A DNA stretch of 64,000 bases from Dichetophora obliterata. Its lineage: Eukaryota; Arthropoda; Insecta; Diptera; Sciomyzidae. Position numbers and translations under genes: made by a program. Shown here one piece after another: positions 21,990 through 31,840 of this stretch (within the stretch, counting starts at the first letter, position 1; each line of letters starts with the position of its first letter). The notes beneath the pieces were generated by a model. The model was given only the letters and a program-made list of their open reading frames with translations. It searched no databases and had not been told where the DNA came from. Location of the stretch: the NCBI GenBank assembly GCA_963920525.1, contig OY986435.1, positions 102,299,115-102,363,114 of the forward strand. The letters are read 5' to 3'.

Positions 21990-22497
21990 AATTGTCCCAA
22001 AAAATCAATGGTACAATCGGATTTTTATTTATTTGTTAATTTAATATAATTTCAAAAGCCATTCAGGCGAAATCAGTTGACTTCGTCTATTAGTCGGTGT
22101 CGGTTGTGTTAATTTGTTTGAATAAGTGTACTTTTTGTTTGTTAATTATATTCTTAAACTATCTGTTCGTAATACATGTGAGTGTGTTCATTATAATAAA
22201 CAATAATTATTATTAACATAATATTAGCATTTGTGTTTTAATATAACTTAATATAAATAATTTCAATTTGATGTAGTAAACATATTAACAAAGTGTTGTT
22301 GTTTTGCATGCTTGCTGTGTTTTGTTTTCCCTCTTTGTGCAGTGATTTGTTTATCTTAGGCTCAGTGATTGTTGTTTTTGTTCTTTGTTTGAACTTAACT
22401 GTGGGCTCGTTGTGTTAAAATAATAGCCCTAAAAGCACATTTGGCATCTGCTTACTTTTTCAATCTTTAAACATGGAATATTTTTCTGTGGAAAATA
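21990..22497 (+). other. Probable 5' region of LINE copy 2
   Basis: AT-rich sequence upstream of the PHD-finger ORF1 of LINE copy 2. It has no gene. The true 5' end of the LINE cannot be fixed because copy 3 is 5'-truncated and copy 1 is too diverged. Confidence 0.4.
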
Positions 22498-23362
22498 TTG
22501 TCACTTGTTCTTTACGAGCTATGTAAATGTCAAAATATTCTGTACCCCATGTTTAGTTGTTCTGGTCCATGTGAGCAAATGTTTCATGCATCTTGCGCCG
22601 GTATTTCTAAATCATGTTTAGACGATTTAGTATCTGTACGATCAGGTCTTCGCTGGTACTGTGCTTCGTGTAGGGCACTTTCCCCAGATGAACTTTATTC
22701 AAAAATAAAGCTTTTTGGGGAAAGTCTTAATACGCTAAATAACAATTTTAGAGAAATTGTCACATTTTTTAGCGAAATTAGAGCCGCACCCAGTACCAGC
22801 GTCTATGATGAAATATCTATTCCGGAAAATGTCCCACCTTCTTTGTCACAGACTGTTTCTTCCGGGACTCAAACTATTATCAGAAAAAGACCATTCTCTT
22901 TCAAAAAGAAAGAGGAAGAACAAAAATAAGAACAAAAATAAGCGTCGCAAAGCATCTTTGAACAAAAATACTCCAGTTTCTTCTTCGTCACCCACTAATA
23001 TTTCTCCTTTGACTAATAGTCCAGTTTTACCTCCTATTGAACCCAGAAGTCATTTCAATTTAAGGGCAGTGTCAAGGAGGAAAAATTTATTTATTTCACG
23101 TCTTCAGCCTGACACAACTGTTGAAAACGTATTGACGTTTATCAAACATAACAACTTGTTGAGTCAAAACGACTTTTTTTCATGTAAAAAAATAGGGAAT
23201 AAACCTTCCCACGCTTCCTTCATTCTCACAGTTCCAGCTGAAGAGTTTGCAAATGTTTTAAATTCTAATTTGTGGACCGATAATATATTCGTTTCAGAGT
23301 TGCTGCCTAAGAATAAGTCTATAAGGACGACTCAACCTGTTCGTCAAACTCAAAAAAACTGA
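22498..23362 (+). pseudogene. ORF1 of CR1-like LINE (copy 2)
   Basis: Two overlapping blocks in different frames (22498-22929 and 22757-23362) that together make ORF1. First a PHD-like C4HC3 finger (CKCQNI, FSCSGPCEQMFHASC, LRWYCASCR), then a basic KNKNKNKRRK linker where the frame changes, then an RRM-like tail (FISRLQPDTTVENV, FILTVPAEEFANVL, WTDNIFVSELL). A putative RNA-binding and chaperone protein of the element. The initiator is uncertain because no ATG precedes the finger closely. One frameshift near 22910 breaks it. Confidence 0.8.
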
Positions 23363-23377
23363 ATAGGCTATCCCTTT

Positions 23378-24142
23378 ACTATCAAAATGAAAGGGGACTA
23401 CGCTCTAAGACGCGAGACATATTTTTAATGTCTCAAAATTTGTCTGAAGATATTATCGCATTGACTGAAACGTGGTTAAATGGAAGCATTACTGACTTGG
23501 AATTGTTTGATAATAGTTTTGAAGTATATAGAAAAGACAGATACGCTGGCAATACTTCTGCTGTCGGTGGTGGTGTCTTATTAGCTGTTAGGAACTCCTT
23601 CGTTAGTTCCATTATCGATATCCCCTGCTCTTCTAATATCGAACTTATATGCATTAAGGTTGTACATTGTAATTCTAATGTATATGTAGTTAATGCTTAT
23701 GTTCCTCCAAAGAGCAGTGTGGAAATTTATGCAAGCCCTGCGGATTGCATAGAATACGTTATAAATATTCTTGACGTTAGTGACTACATTTTATTGTTGG
23801 GCGATTTCAATCTGCCTGACTTGAAATGGGAATCTTCAGACGATGATACAAATTTTTGTGCATCTAATTCTAATCTAATCTAATTGTGCATCTAATTCTA
23901 ATTATATTTTGTTCACATCTAATTCGAAGACACGCCAAGAGCATATATTTGTTGATAATATATGTTCTGACTTACAACAAGTAAGTTGTATTTATAATAG
24001 TCGTGGAAGACTTCTTGACATGGTCTTAACTACAGACTGTAACAACATGATTGTTAAGAGGGCCCTTCATTCTCTAACTTCTGTTGATGACTACCATCCA
24101 CCACTGAGCATATGGTACAAGTCCGACAGGGAAAAAGAGTGA
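23378..24142 (+). pseudogene. Endonuclease domain of LINE copy 2
   Basis: ORF2 N-terminal APE-type endonuclease: ALTETWLNGS (catalytic Glu), GGGVLLAVRNSF, NAYVPPKSS, LLGDFNLPDLKW (Asp/Asn) and, after a break, VDDYHPPLS in place of the SDH end. The break at about 23870-23910 is a local duplication of the GTGCATCTAATTCTAAT phrase that shifts the frame; copy 3 lacks it. Nicks target DNA in active relatives. Confidence 0.85.
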
Positions 24143-24179
24143 ATTCCAATTCAATAGATAAAGTTTATGAATTCAATTT

Positions 24180-25283
24180 TAAAAAAGCTGACTTTCTGAG
24201 GTTGAATCATTTAATTCATAATAAACTTAATGTAATTTTAGAATATTTTAATGGTAATAATCTTGAAGATTCAATTAATTTTTTTTATATGGGAATCTTT
24301 ACTGTTTTCTGAGTCCGTGCCCTATAGCCTAAAATTTGCGAAAAATTGTGCTTACCCTTGGTACACAAGGGAATTAAAGACTCTTCGCAACAACAGGAAT
24401 AAGGCATGGAAGAAATATGTCTGTAGCTTAGACTTAAATGACCTAGAAACCTACAAGCGTTTGTTTCTGGATTTTGAAAGTTGCTCAGCTACCTTATATC
24501 AAAATTATTTAGACAATATTAAGCTGAGAATATTGTCTGATCCAAAGAAATTCAGGGGTTTCATAAACACCAAAAAAAAAATCTGATGGATTCCCTTCAT
24601 CATTTAAGACTTCTGACGGATTTACTGACGATCCCGTTATAATTTGTGGTCTATTTACCACTCTCTTTAAAGAGTAATTCTGTTCAGACTCTTTTAATCC
24701 TGATGAAGATTATTTTGAATATATGAACTCTACACCCAGGGTTTCGTTGGACCCTATATCTTTTAATTCAGAGGATATTTTAAAGTATATTGGATCGATC
24801 GAAGAAGATTTTAATGCTGGACCTGACGGAATTCCTGCCGCAGTGTTAACGCAATGTGGTTCCGTTTTAAGCCAACCACTCCAATCAATTAGGGAATGTA
24901 ATTTTCCACCTTTTTGGAAAAAATCTTTTATAAGTCCTATTTATAAAAAAGGTTGTAGGAATGATGTAAACAACTATAGGCCTATCGCTAAACTCTCATC
25001 GATTCCAAAACTTTTCGAGTGGCTCGTGTATGATCGTGTGAAGATTCGTTGTGGGAGGGTCATAACAACTCGTCAGCATGGATTTGTTACTGGCAGATCC
25101 ACTGTGTCTAATCTCCTCGATTTTACAACATTCTGCTTAAATTCAGTCTATTCAGGTAACCAGGTCGATTGTATTTACACTGATTTTAGTAAAGCATTTG
25201 ATAAACTACCACACAAATTAATTATATTTAAACTAAAGTTAATGGGTTTTCCACAATTTTTTGTAAGCTGGATTCAATCGTAA
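24180..25283 (+). pseudogene. Reverse transcriptase (5' half) of LINE copy 2
   Basis: Linker (24251-24586) then reverse transcriptase fingers and first palm motif: GPDGIPAAVLTQCG, ISPIYKKGCRNDVNNYRPIAKL, HGFVTGRSTVSNL, IYTDFSKAFDKLPHKL. The frame ends at VSWIQS followed by a stop because about 0.2 kb with VPQGS and YADD is deleted: CAATCGTA at 25281 is joined directly to AATATACAGAAC. The same TA is where copy 3 carries an inserted element. Confidence 0.85.
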
Positions 25284-26091
25284 ATATACAGAACAATAAA
25301 TGCTAAAGACAATTCAGATCTGCTCCAGTCTGATTTGAAATCTTTTGAAATTTGGTGTTCTAAAAATAATATGTTTCTAAATCCAGATAAATGCCAAACC
25401 ATGACCTTTTCGCGAAAAAGGAATAATTTAATTTTTGATTATAAGATAAAAAAATACTGCTTTGAGTCGTGTAGATGCTGTCAAAGATCTTGGTATATGC
25501 ATGGATTCTAGGCTATCTTTTAACGTTCATATTGATTACATTTGTAAAAAAGCATCTTCTATGCTCGCGTTTATGAAACGCTAGGCCAAAGAATTTAATA
25601 GTATGATCACAACTACAACGCTGTATTATGCAATTGTGCGATCTCACTTAGAGTATGCAAGTCAAGTTTGGTCCCCAAGTTACAATGTACATGTTGAACG
25701 TATAGAGAGAATCCAAAAACGTTTTGTTCGGTTTGCTCTAAGGGGCTTAAGTGCAACGGACACTTTAAACCTTCCTCCTTATAAGGATCGTTTAAAACTA
25801 TTAAAAATGCAATCTTTGAACGAGAAAAGGAAGTCTGCAGATATCGTCTATTTACACCAACTCATAACTGGTGTATTCGATTCACCAGAACTCCTAACTC
25901 TTATAAATTTTAACACTAACCGTAGAAGCAGTAGAAATGCTAACAATTTAATTTACTTACCTTTTAGTAGAACAAATTATATGGCTACTGCTCCTTTACA
26001 TCGCATGAGTACCTTTGTTAACAACTGTAGCTTTTTTGATGTTAACTTATCGAAAGGTCAACTCAAAAGTAGATTGAAAACTAATGTATGA
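25284..26091 (+). pseudogene. Reverse transcriptase thumb and C-terminus of LINE copy 2
   Basis: After the deletion, the text continues with NMFLNPDKCQTMTFSRKRN (shifted frame), LDSRLSFNVHI and an open block at 25603-26091: YAIVRSHLEYASQVWSPSY, RIERIQKRFVRFALRG, ending GQLKSRLKTNV. This is the usual tail of CR1/Jockey-type ORF2. A 3' UTR follows to about 26210, where MITE M1 copy 2 is inserted. Confidence 0.85.
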
Positions 26092-26213
26092 TTAGATCTA
26101 TGTAAACGCATGGTTAGTTGTTGTCTTGTGTTGTCCCTGAGCCCAACCCATATTATGGTGGGTAAATTTTTCTCACTTTGGATTGTTTTGGACCACTCTT
26201 ATCGATATCATTA

Positions 26214-26534
26214 GGGCTATTCACAGTTTGACCGTACTTTTAACAAATCGTATTAATAGCATTTGTTATTGTTCAAACTGTGAGCACCTCGTCATGTGAT
26301 TGTCGTATAAAAAAATTTTGCAACCCTGTGATGTATGTAATTATGCGGCTGTAGACAGAGCATAAAAATACGAGGTACAAAAAAACACGTCCAAGGGCTG
26401 CTTTTATTTCCGCGTGCCTGCGCATTTGCGTTTGTATGCAAAACAACAGCAAGGCAAAATGCGCTTTCGTAAATTGGCGTACAAATAGCGGATCGTACAA
26501 ATGGCGGACCAGCGTATTCGAACTGTGAATGGCC
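26214..26534 (-). mobile_element. MITE family M1, copy 2
   Basis: 321-bp element in opposite orientation to the copy at 14928-15240 and clearly similar along its whole length (for example AGGGTTGCA, GACAGAGCATAAAAATACGAGG, CGTCCAAGGGC blocks). Ends GGGCTATTCACAGTTTGA. Flanked by TTA at 26211-26213 and 26535-26537, a target duplication typical of PIF/Harbinger. It sits at the 3' end of LINE copy 2. Confidence 0.8.
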
Positions 26535-26679
26535 TTATTGAGATGTTTTAATGTTGTTTGGGCTGGTTCTTAAGATGATCTAATGCGGAGAAAGTGCGAA
26601 AAAGCTGTAGTAGCTGAACTCTATTGTTATTGCATGAGAAATCACAAAACTATAGTTATAAAAGATTATGTCGTCGCTA

Positions 26680-27024
26680 ACTTGTACAACGGCCCTAATT
26701 GACATTTTTTCAAATAGATTTAAATAGAACTGTATTTAGAACTAGTATTATTTATAGAGTTTTACTGCATTATTCTGTATCACGAACATGCACACCAACG
26801 ATGAGAAAAACACGAGAAGCAATACAATTTTGTATGGAAGAAAATATTACTTCTCGTGTCTTTCTCATCGTTGGTGTGCATGTTCGTGATACAGAATAAT
26901 GCAGTTAATATAATAAAACTACAAAATTATATTCTTGAAGACTGCAATTATATGTACACAAATTTTAATATTTTATATTGGCGGTTTTGTCACAAAAAAT
27001 GTCAATTAGGGCCGTTGTACAAGT
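26680..27024. repeat. Double foldback (nested inverted repeats)
   Basis: Outer arms 26680-26710 and 26994-27024 are perfect 31-bp inverted copies (ACTTGTACAACGGCCCTAAT..). Inner arms 26764-26819 and 26850-26905 match over 56 bp with one mismatch (ACTGCATTATTCTGTATC.. outer end). The segments between outer and inner arms differ in length (53 and 88 nt). The open stretch at 26699-26899 is just the palindrome. Probably one MITE inside another, or a foldback element. Confidence 0.8.
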
Positions 27025-27296
27025 GGGCGACGATGTGCTTAGTGAATATAAGAAAAAAATTTCAAAACTCAGAAAAATAATATTTTCATAATTAAAACTA
27101 ATCCCAATAAAAGAAAATAATAAGGCTACAATTCCAAAACTATAAGGTTAATATATATAAATGGTCCAGAGTGACCAAAATCAAAATAAAATCAAGGCAA
27201 ATATACTCATATTACGGTATACAAATATACATTCATATTACGGTAATAATCTAGGAGCTACTTCTAAATGTTTAAAAACATTTATAGAAACATTTA

Positions 27297-27482
27297 TTTC
27301 TAAATGTTATACAATGTTACATTTATAAAAGAAATCGATTTTAATGCATTTGGCAGATTGTTCCAACAACAAGCCACTCTAATATGAAAAGATCTTTCAA
27401 AAAGAGAAAAAGAAATAGGAAGATATACAATTTGGACATTTCTTGAAGAACGAGAAAAAAAACTTACTAAGTATTCCGGCAA
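27297..27482 (-). pseudogene. LINE ORF2 C-terminal fragment
   Basis: Reads RSSRNVQIVYLPISFSLFERSF, then ACCWNNLPNALKSI. This matches the terminal domain of CR1/Jockey-type ORF2 (compare RIWNSLPLRI in LINE A). Minus strand, same orientation as the reverse transcriptase fragment at 30347-30652, so they could be one broken LINE. Confidence 0.6.
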
Positions 27483-27784
27483 TCAATTTTTTAATAAACC
27501 TTATTTAAATAAAATTTAAAAACTGCAATTTAGAAATTTAAAAACATATGAAGAGTTATGATCTCGAGCTTTTACGTTAAAGGTAAATATAGTAAATAGT
27601 TGTAACTTATTTAAGTTGTGGGAGAGAGTACCTTAAAATACCTCAATACAGTATGTCAAGGTGGACATTAGCAAAGCATGGACTAGCCTGATTTTTATCT
27701 TAATTGGCAAGTACAGATGCATGCTATAGAGCCTTATTAAGGTGAAGTTTATTTTTTAACTTATGCTTTTAATATGCTGTTCAA

Positions 27785-28345
27785 ATAAAATACAAAAAAC
27801 TACAAATAACGTGTTGCGCATGTCCGCTATCTTTGCTGTGACGTAGGTGGAGCTCGTTGTTGCAACTGTAGTCACAATTTATTCACTGGGTGTAAAGATT
27901 TTTAAATGTCGAAATTTTCTTATGAAAACTTTTTTTACTGAAATGAAATAAATATCTTTAAATAAAACACATGTCCAAAATAAAGTAAATATATTTTTTA
28001 ATTATGTTTGTGAAAAAAATTGCATATTTTGTAGGGTGTTTTCTCCCCTTTTTACCCTTTTACACCATGATACAAAGAACTACAGATAAAGTATTGCGCA
28101 TGTCCGCCATCTTTGTTGTGACGTAGTTCGAGCTTGTCAAAGTGGCTATATAAAAACGTAGTCACAATATATTTAAAGGGGATAATTTATTTATAGCGAT
28201 GAAAAATATCGACATTTTCTTATTGAAACTGGGTTTATTGAAATGATATAAATTACATTATAAATATATTTATAAATAAATTTAAGCAAATTTATTTTTC
28301 AGTACTATTATTGAAAAGAAATGCATATATAATAGGGGTGTTTTC
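27785..28345 (+). repeat. Direct duplication, about 280-bp unit
   Basis: Two diverged copies starting near 27790 and 28070. Shared phrases: ACTACARATAA, TTGCGCATGTCCGC, ATCTTTG.TGTGACGTAG, GTAGTCACAAT, TTTCTTATK.AAACT, TAGGGGTGTTTTCTC. Part of the unit end (ACACAAAAAGCA.. TACTTGATGT) recurs near 28365 and 29630. Non-coding. Confidence 0.6.
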
Positions 28346-29805
28346 TCACATTTATTCTCCTACACAAAAAAAAAAATAGCTACATTACTTGATGTGTTTG
28401 ACAGCACTTTGATTGCTTCATTTTCATTTTCTTGTTCTTCTCGTTTAATGTTTCGTTTGTTGAAAAAATTGTAAATTCTTTTTATGGCCCGAATTAAAAT
28501 CGTCGTTATTCTCATCAAAAGCATCTAAAACATTAGTACTAATTTTAATTACATAAAATATAATTGAAAATTATAATTTACGCGTACTATAAGTGCACAA
28601 TATTAGAAATTGAATTAAATGAATGCAATATTTCTTAAATGCTTGCAATTGGGCTGCTTGCTGCTTGTGTTTACTTTTTACTTTTTCACATTTTCTTTTG
28701 TGTGTATGCACCACGTGTAACAGCTGACAAGCTCGAGTGACGTAGTGCGCAGAAGATTTCATTTTTTGCGCACGGAGTAAGCTATCTGTCGCCGCATTCA
28801 GCTTAGACAACAGTTGGCAACTGTTGTGTAAAAATTCGCTGAATGGTCGAATTTTGGGAGCGCAAACTAAAACTGTTCAGGCAGTGGATGCCATTTAATC
28901 GAGCGAACAAATTCTATGCTACATGAACATAACTGTTTGATTAACTGTCAGATGCTGCTACTGACGCTGTTAAATTAAAAAACACAAAAAGAACGCAGCA
29001 AATTTAAGTAAGAAACCTATGCAATTGAATTAAATTAACATAAAAATTAAATATAATTAAATTGAATTTAACTTCTGACATGTAAAGTAGCAACACATTC
29101 AGAGAAAATCATCGTGAACCAAGGTAGCGCTACCATTACAGTTCACAACAGTTATCTACGCTGAATGACCCTGTTCTCACTCGCCTTAAAAAAGGCAGAG
29201 TAATGGCGTTATTTTGACACTATGCATCTGTCAGGTGTTCTTACTACCGACTTTTTTAAGCCCGCCTTATTTTGCATTCCGAGAACAGTCCATAAATGTG
29301 GTGTTAAATTTCGGAGAATTCATTACTTTGTAAGTCTTAAATTAAACAGCAACGCAAACAGAAAACCCAACCAATGCAAAACAAAATGTATTTGCGCTAA
29401 AACATAAGAGAACCACGAGGAAAATGAGGCACAATGAAACTTCAAAGTAACAGACGTCAAAATGAATCGCAAAATTTTTAAAATTTTTGAAAATGCTGCC
29501 TCACGTAACTTGTCACCTTCCCACTTCCCACCTTACCTGTAGACGTCAAAATTAATCCGATGCTCCGCCTAACGTAAGGCGCGTGAGAACAGGCTCAATG
29601 CGGCCTGTATATCTTTGTTTCATGCTTTTACACAAAAAGCAGTTATGTTACTTGATGTATTGACAGAATTTACTGGTTTTTTTATTTTCAATTTGCTATC
29701 TTCGTCTCCTTTGTTGTTTAGTTTAATCTTTTTGACATTTTCTTTTGTATGTATTCATCAAGTGTCACAATTGAATTTAATATTTTTTGTTGAATAAAAA
29801 AGTTG
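28346..29805. other. Non-coding stretch with faint repeats
   Basis: No gene seen. The stretch TTTTCTTTTGTGTGTATGCACCACGTG near 28690 recurs in diverged form near 29740, and ACTTGATGT with a following TTTGACAG at 28390 and 29650, so a second, degenerate copy of the neighbouring repeat is likely. The open stretches 28571-28810 and 29222-29407 have no family features. Confidence 0.45.
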
Positions 29806-29813
29806 GTATTCCC

Positions 29814-30346
29814 CATGATAGAATTACCAGGTACTATTAATCGCTACTTTTACTCGTTACTTTGGGCATATAGTGTCAAATTGGTGTCAAATAAAAGTAT
29901 TGCAAACACGCCAAGAAGTTAAAGGGGATTTTTACTTTTTCCCAGATGTCTATATATGAACTTGAACTCGGGGATTTTTCTGCTGCAAGTTACTTTTGTT
30001 GAATTTTATGCCATATCTTACATTTAAATTTTGATAAGTTAAAAATATAAGCGTCGTTATTTTGTGTGTTACTTTTTAATTAACTTATTTATTTTAGTAA
30101 GGAGAATATAAGAAAATGCAATATGTGTATTTTTAAAGTCAGACATTAGAACTTTAAATCATATTGTTCTTCTTAGGCTTACTTAATTTTTGATGTAATT
30201 TGATGTTTGCAGATTTCTGGTTTGAAATAATACAAGAAGCAACACTGTTTCCACCTACTCGCTACATTTTGACTCTATATGCCCAAAATGACAGTTTATC
30301 CCCAGCTGATTTTCAGCGAATAATAATACCTGGTAATTATATCATG
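29814..30346. mobile_element. MITE with 8-10-bp duplication, inserted in a LINE
   Basis: Inverted ends CATGATAGAATTACCAGGTA and complement of CATGATATAATTACCAGGTA, with inverted similarity reaching a TTTGGGCATATAG block about 55 bp in. Directly repeated GGTATTCCCC flanks it (29805-29814 and 30346-30355), giving an 8-10-bp duplication depending on the border; 8 bp would fit hAT, 9-10 Mutator-like. The right flank is LINE reverse transcriptase. Confidence 0.75.
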
Positions 30347-30660
30347 GTATTCCCCAGAAAATAGGAGCTGAATGTCATCAGTAAAAATGAAGGGCGTGCA
30401 GATACTTGCATCAATTCTCTTGGTCAGGTTATTTATGTAGAGCATAAATAGGATCGGGCCAATTACAGAACCCTGCAGAACTCCGATAGTGACTTCATGT
30501 ATACCCGATGAATAGTTATTACAATTAATAAATTGTTTACGTTCTCGCAAATAAGAAAATAGTTTGCAGGGTCTTAGAAAATTACTCATTCTTATTGAAA
30601 TTAGTTTTCTGTGGTTTATTAAATCAAACGCCTTGGACAAATCAAGGGACAAAGGAACGC
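30347..30660 (-). pseudogene. LINE reverse transcriptase fragment
   Basis: Minus strand. DLSKAFDLINHRKL (first Asp motif), VLQGSVIGPILFMLYIN (normally PQGS; Pro is Leu here) and FTDDIQLLFSGEY, where the usual Tyr-Ala of YADD is Phe-Thr. The reading continues into the MITE at its left end by chance. CR1/Jockey-type wording. The rest of the LINE may be the C-terminal piece at 27297-27482. Confidence 0.75.
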
Positions 30661-31500
30661 AAACCTTATTATCGTTTACTTAACATCTTATTTTGAACGT
30701 ACGGCTCAAAAGAAGATAAGTTGTAAGAAAGATATCTCTTTTAGGCACTGGTTACAGTATAAAAAGAACAATTACAAATAACAGAAGGCAAAAACCAACT
30801 AAAAATTGTGCCGTTGAGGAATAGCCGCTAAAGTCGCGTTAAGTCAAAGTTGAGCTAATGATGCAGATGTGTTCCACGCATTTAGTTCCGTATACTCACA
30901 AAACCGAGAAATTATAGCGTGATTCCAACCAAAATTATCAGACAAAAAGAAAACTGCCTTTCATAGCACTAATACGAGGTCGAAAACTTGAAAGCAAAAT
31001 TTCTCGAAACATTGAAATTATACTTATATATATATACTATGGCTGTGTGTCAATCGGAAACTTTTCAGTCGGATGATCAAATTTTGACAGTTGGTAGAGC
31101 AATTTTTGGCATTTGTGAGGTGAATATAATTGTCAAAATTTGTGCTAACCCCAGGGGCTACTACAAATTTTGACAATCGAAAGCGAATTTTTGACACACT
31201 CAAAATAAGGAAAAAAAAATGACACAAACGAGATTTGACGCCATCGACTAGTATATCCAGTTTAGACTTTTTTTGTCCAGGTGCTAAATAGAGTGGCGTT
31301 GGCGATTTTGCAGATGAGATTGTTTCCGTAAATGTATAATTTTAATAATTTACTGTTAGTTTATCCGATACTCTGCTGTCTTTTTATAGAATAGTGTGAT
31401 TGTGCTAAGAACCATTCAATGATCGATTAAATGGAAAAGTTTGTAATAAGTTTTTTATAAATTTGTTTGCTTAATAAACACTCTTAGAATACGGCATTTG
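30661..31500. other. Intergenic, between LINE fragment and ANKFY1
   Basis: No gene recognised. The phrase CAAATTTTGACA/TGTCAAAATTTG appears in both orientations near 31080, 31130 and 31165, a weak palindromic cluster. Both open stretches here (30988-31173, 31024-31227) overlap on opposite strands and look random. Confidence 0.45.
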
Positions 31501-31506
31501 TTTAAT
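31501..31506 (-). terminator. Possible poly(A) signal of ANKFY1
   Basis: ATTAAA on the minus strand about 196 bases after the stop codon. It is a common variant signal, but AT-rich context makes chance likely. Confidence 0.3.
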
Positions 31507-31701
31507 ATTTAGTGAAAACAATTATTAATCAACAATTAGTTCCTAAAAATTTTATAAAAAAAATGTATATCAGCCAAATTGATGCACTGCAGTTGCAAAG
31601 AATGACAATGAACGGGAGAGTAGAATGGATCTGAATAGAAATTCAACGAACCTATATAAGTTGGTTAAGGCTTTCATGGACTGCCGAATATGAAATGCTT
31701 T

Positions 31702-31840
31702 TTAAAGAATAACTCCATTTCCTCCTTGAAGTACTCCAAAACAAACAGAGCAGACACGCACAGGTTTGTTAATTCCAAATTTAAGTATAGGAACATCATT
31801 ATTCGAACACTTCGAGCACAAGACGCGTCCGCAATGCCGG
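31702..31840 (-). CDS. ANKFY1: ANKFY1 last exon (FYVE finger)
   Basis: 139 nt. Completes the TG|C codon of the FYVE signature: RKHHC in the previous exon plus RHCGRVLCSKCS here, then VPILKFGINKPVRVC and the final Cys pair SVCF, and the stop after GGNGVIL. The eight zinc ligands (CQEC, C..C of HHCRHC, CSKC, CSVC) are all present. The acceptor is ..CTTATTAG. The match to the Rabankyrin type includes the missing WxxD motif. Confidence 0.93.
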
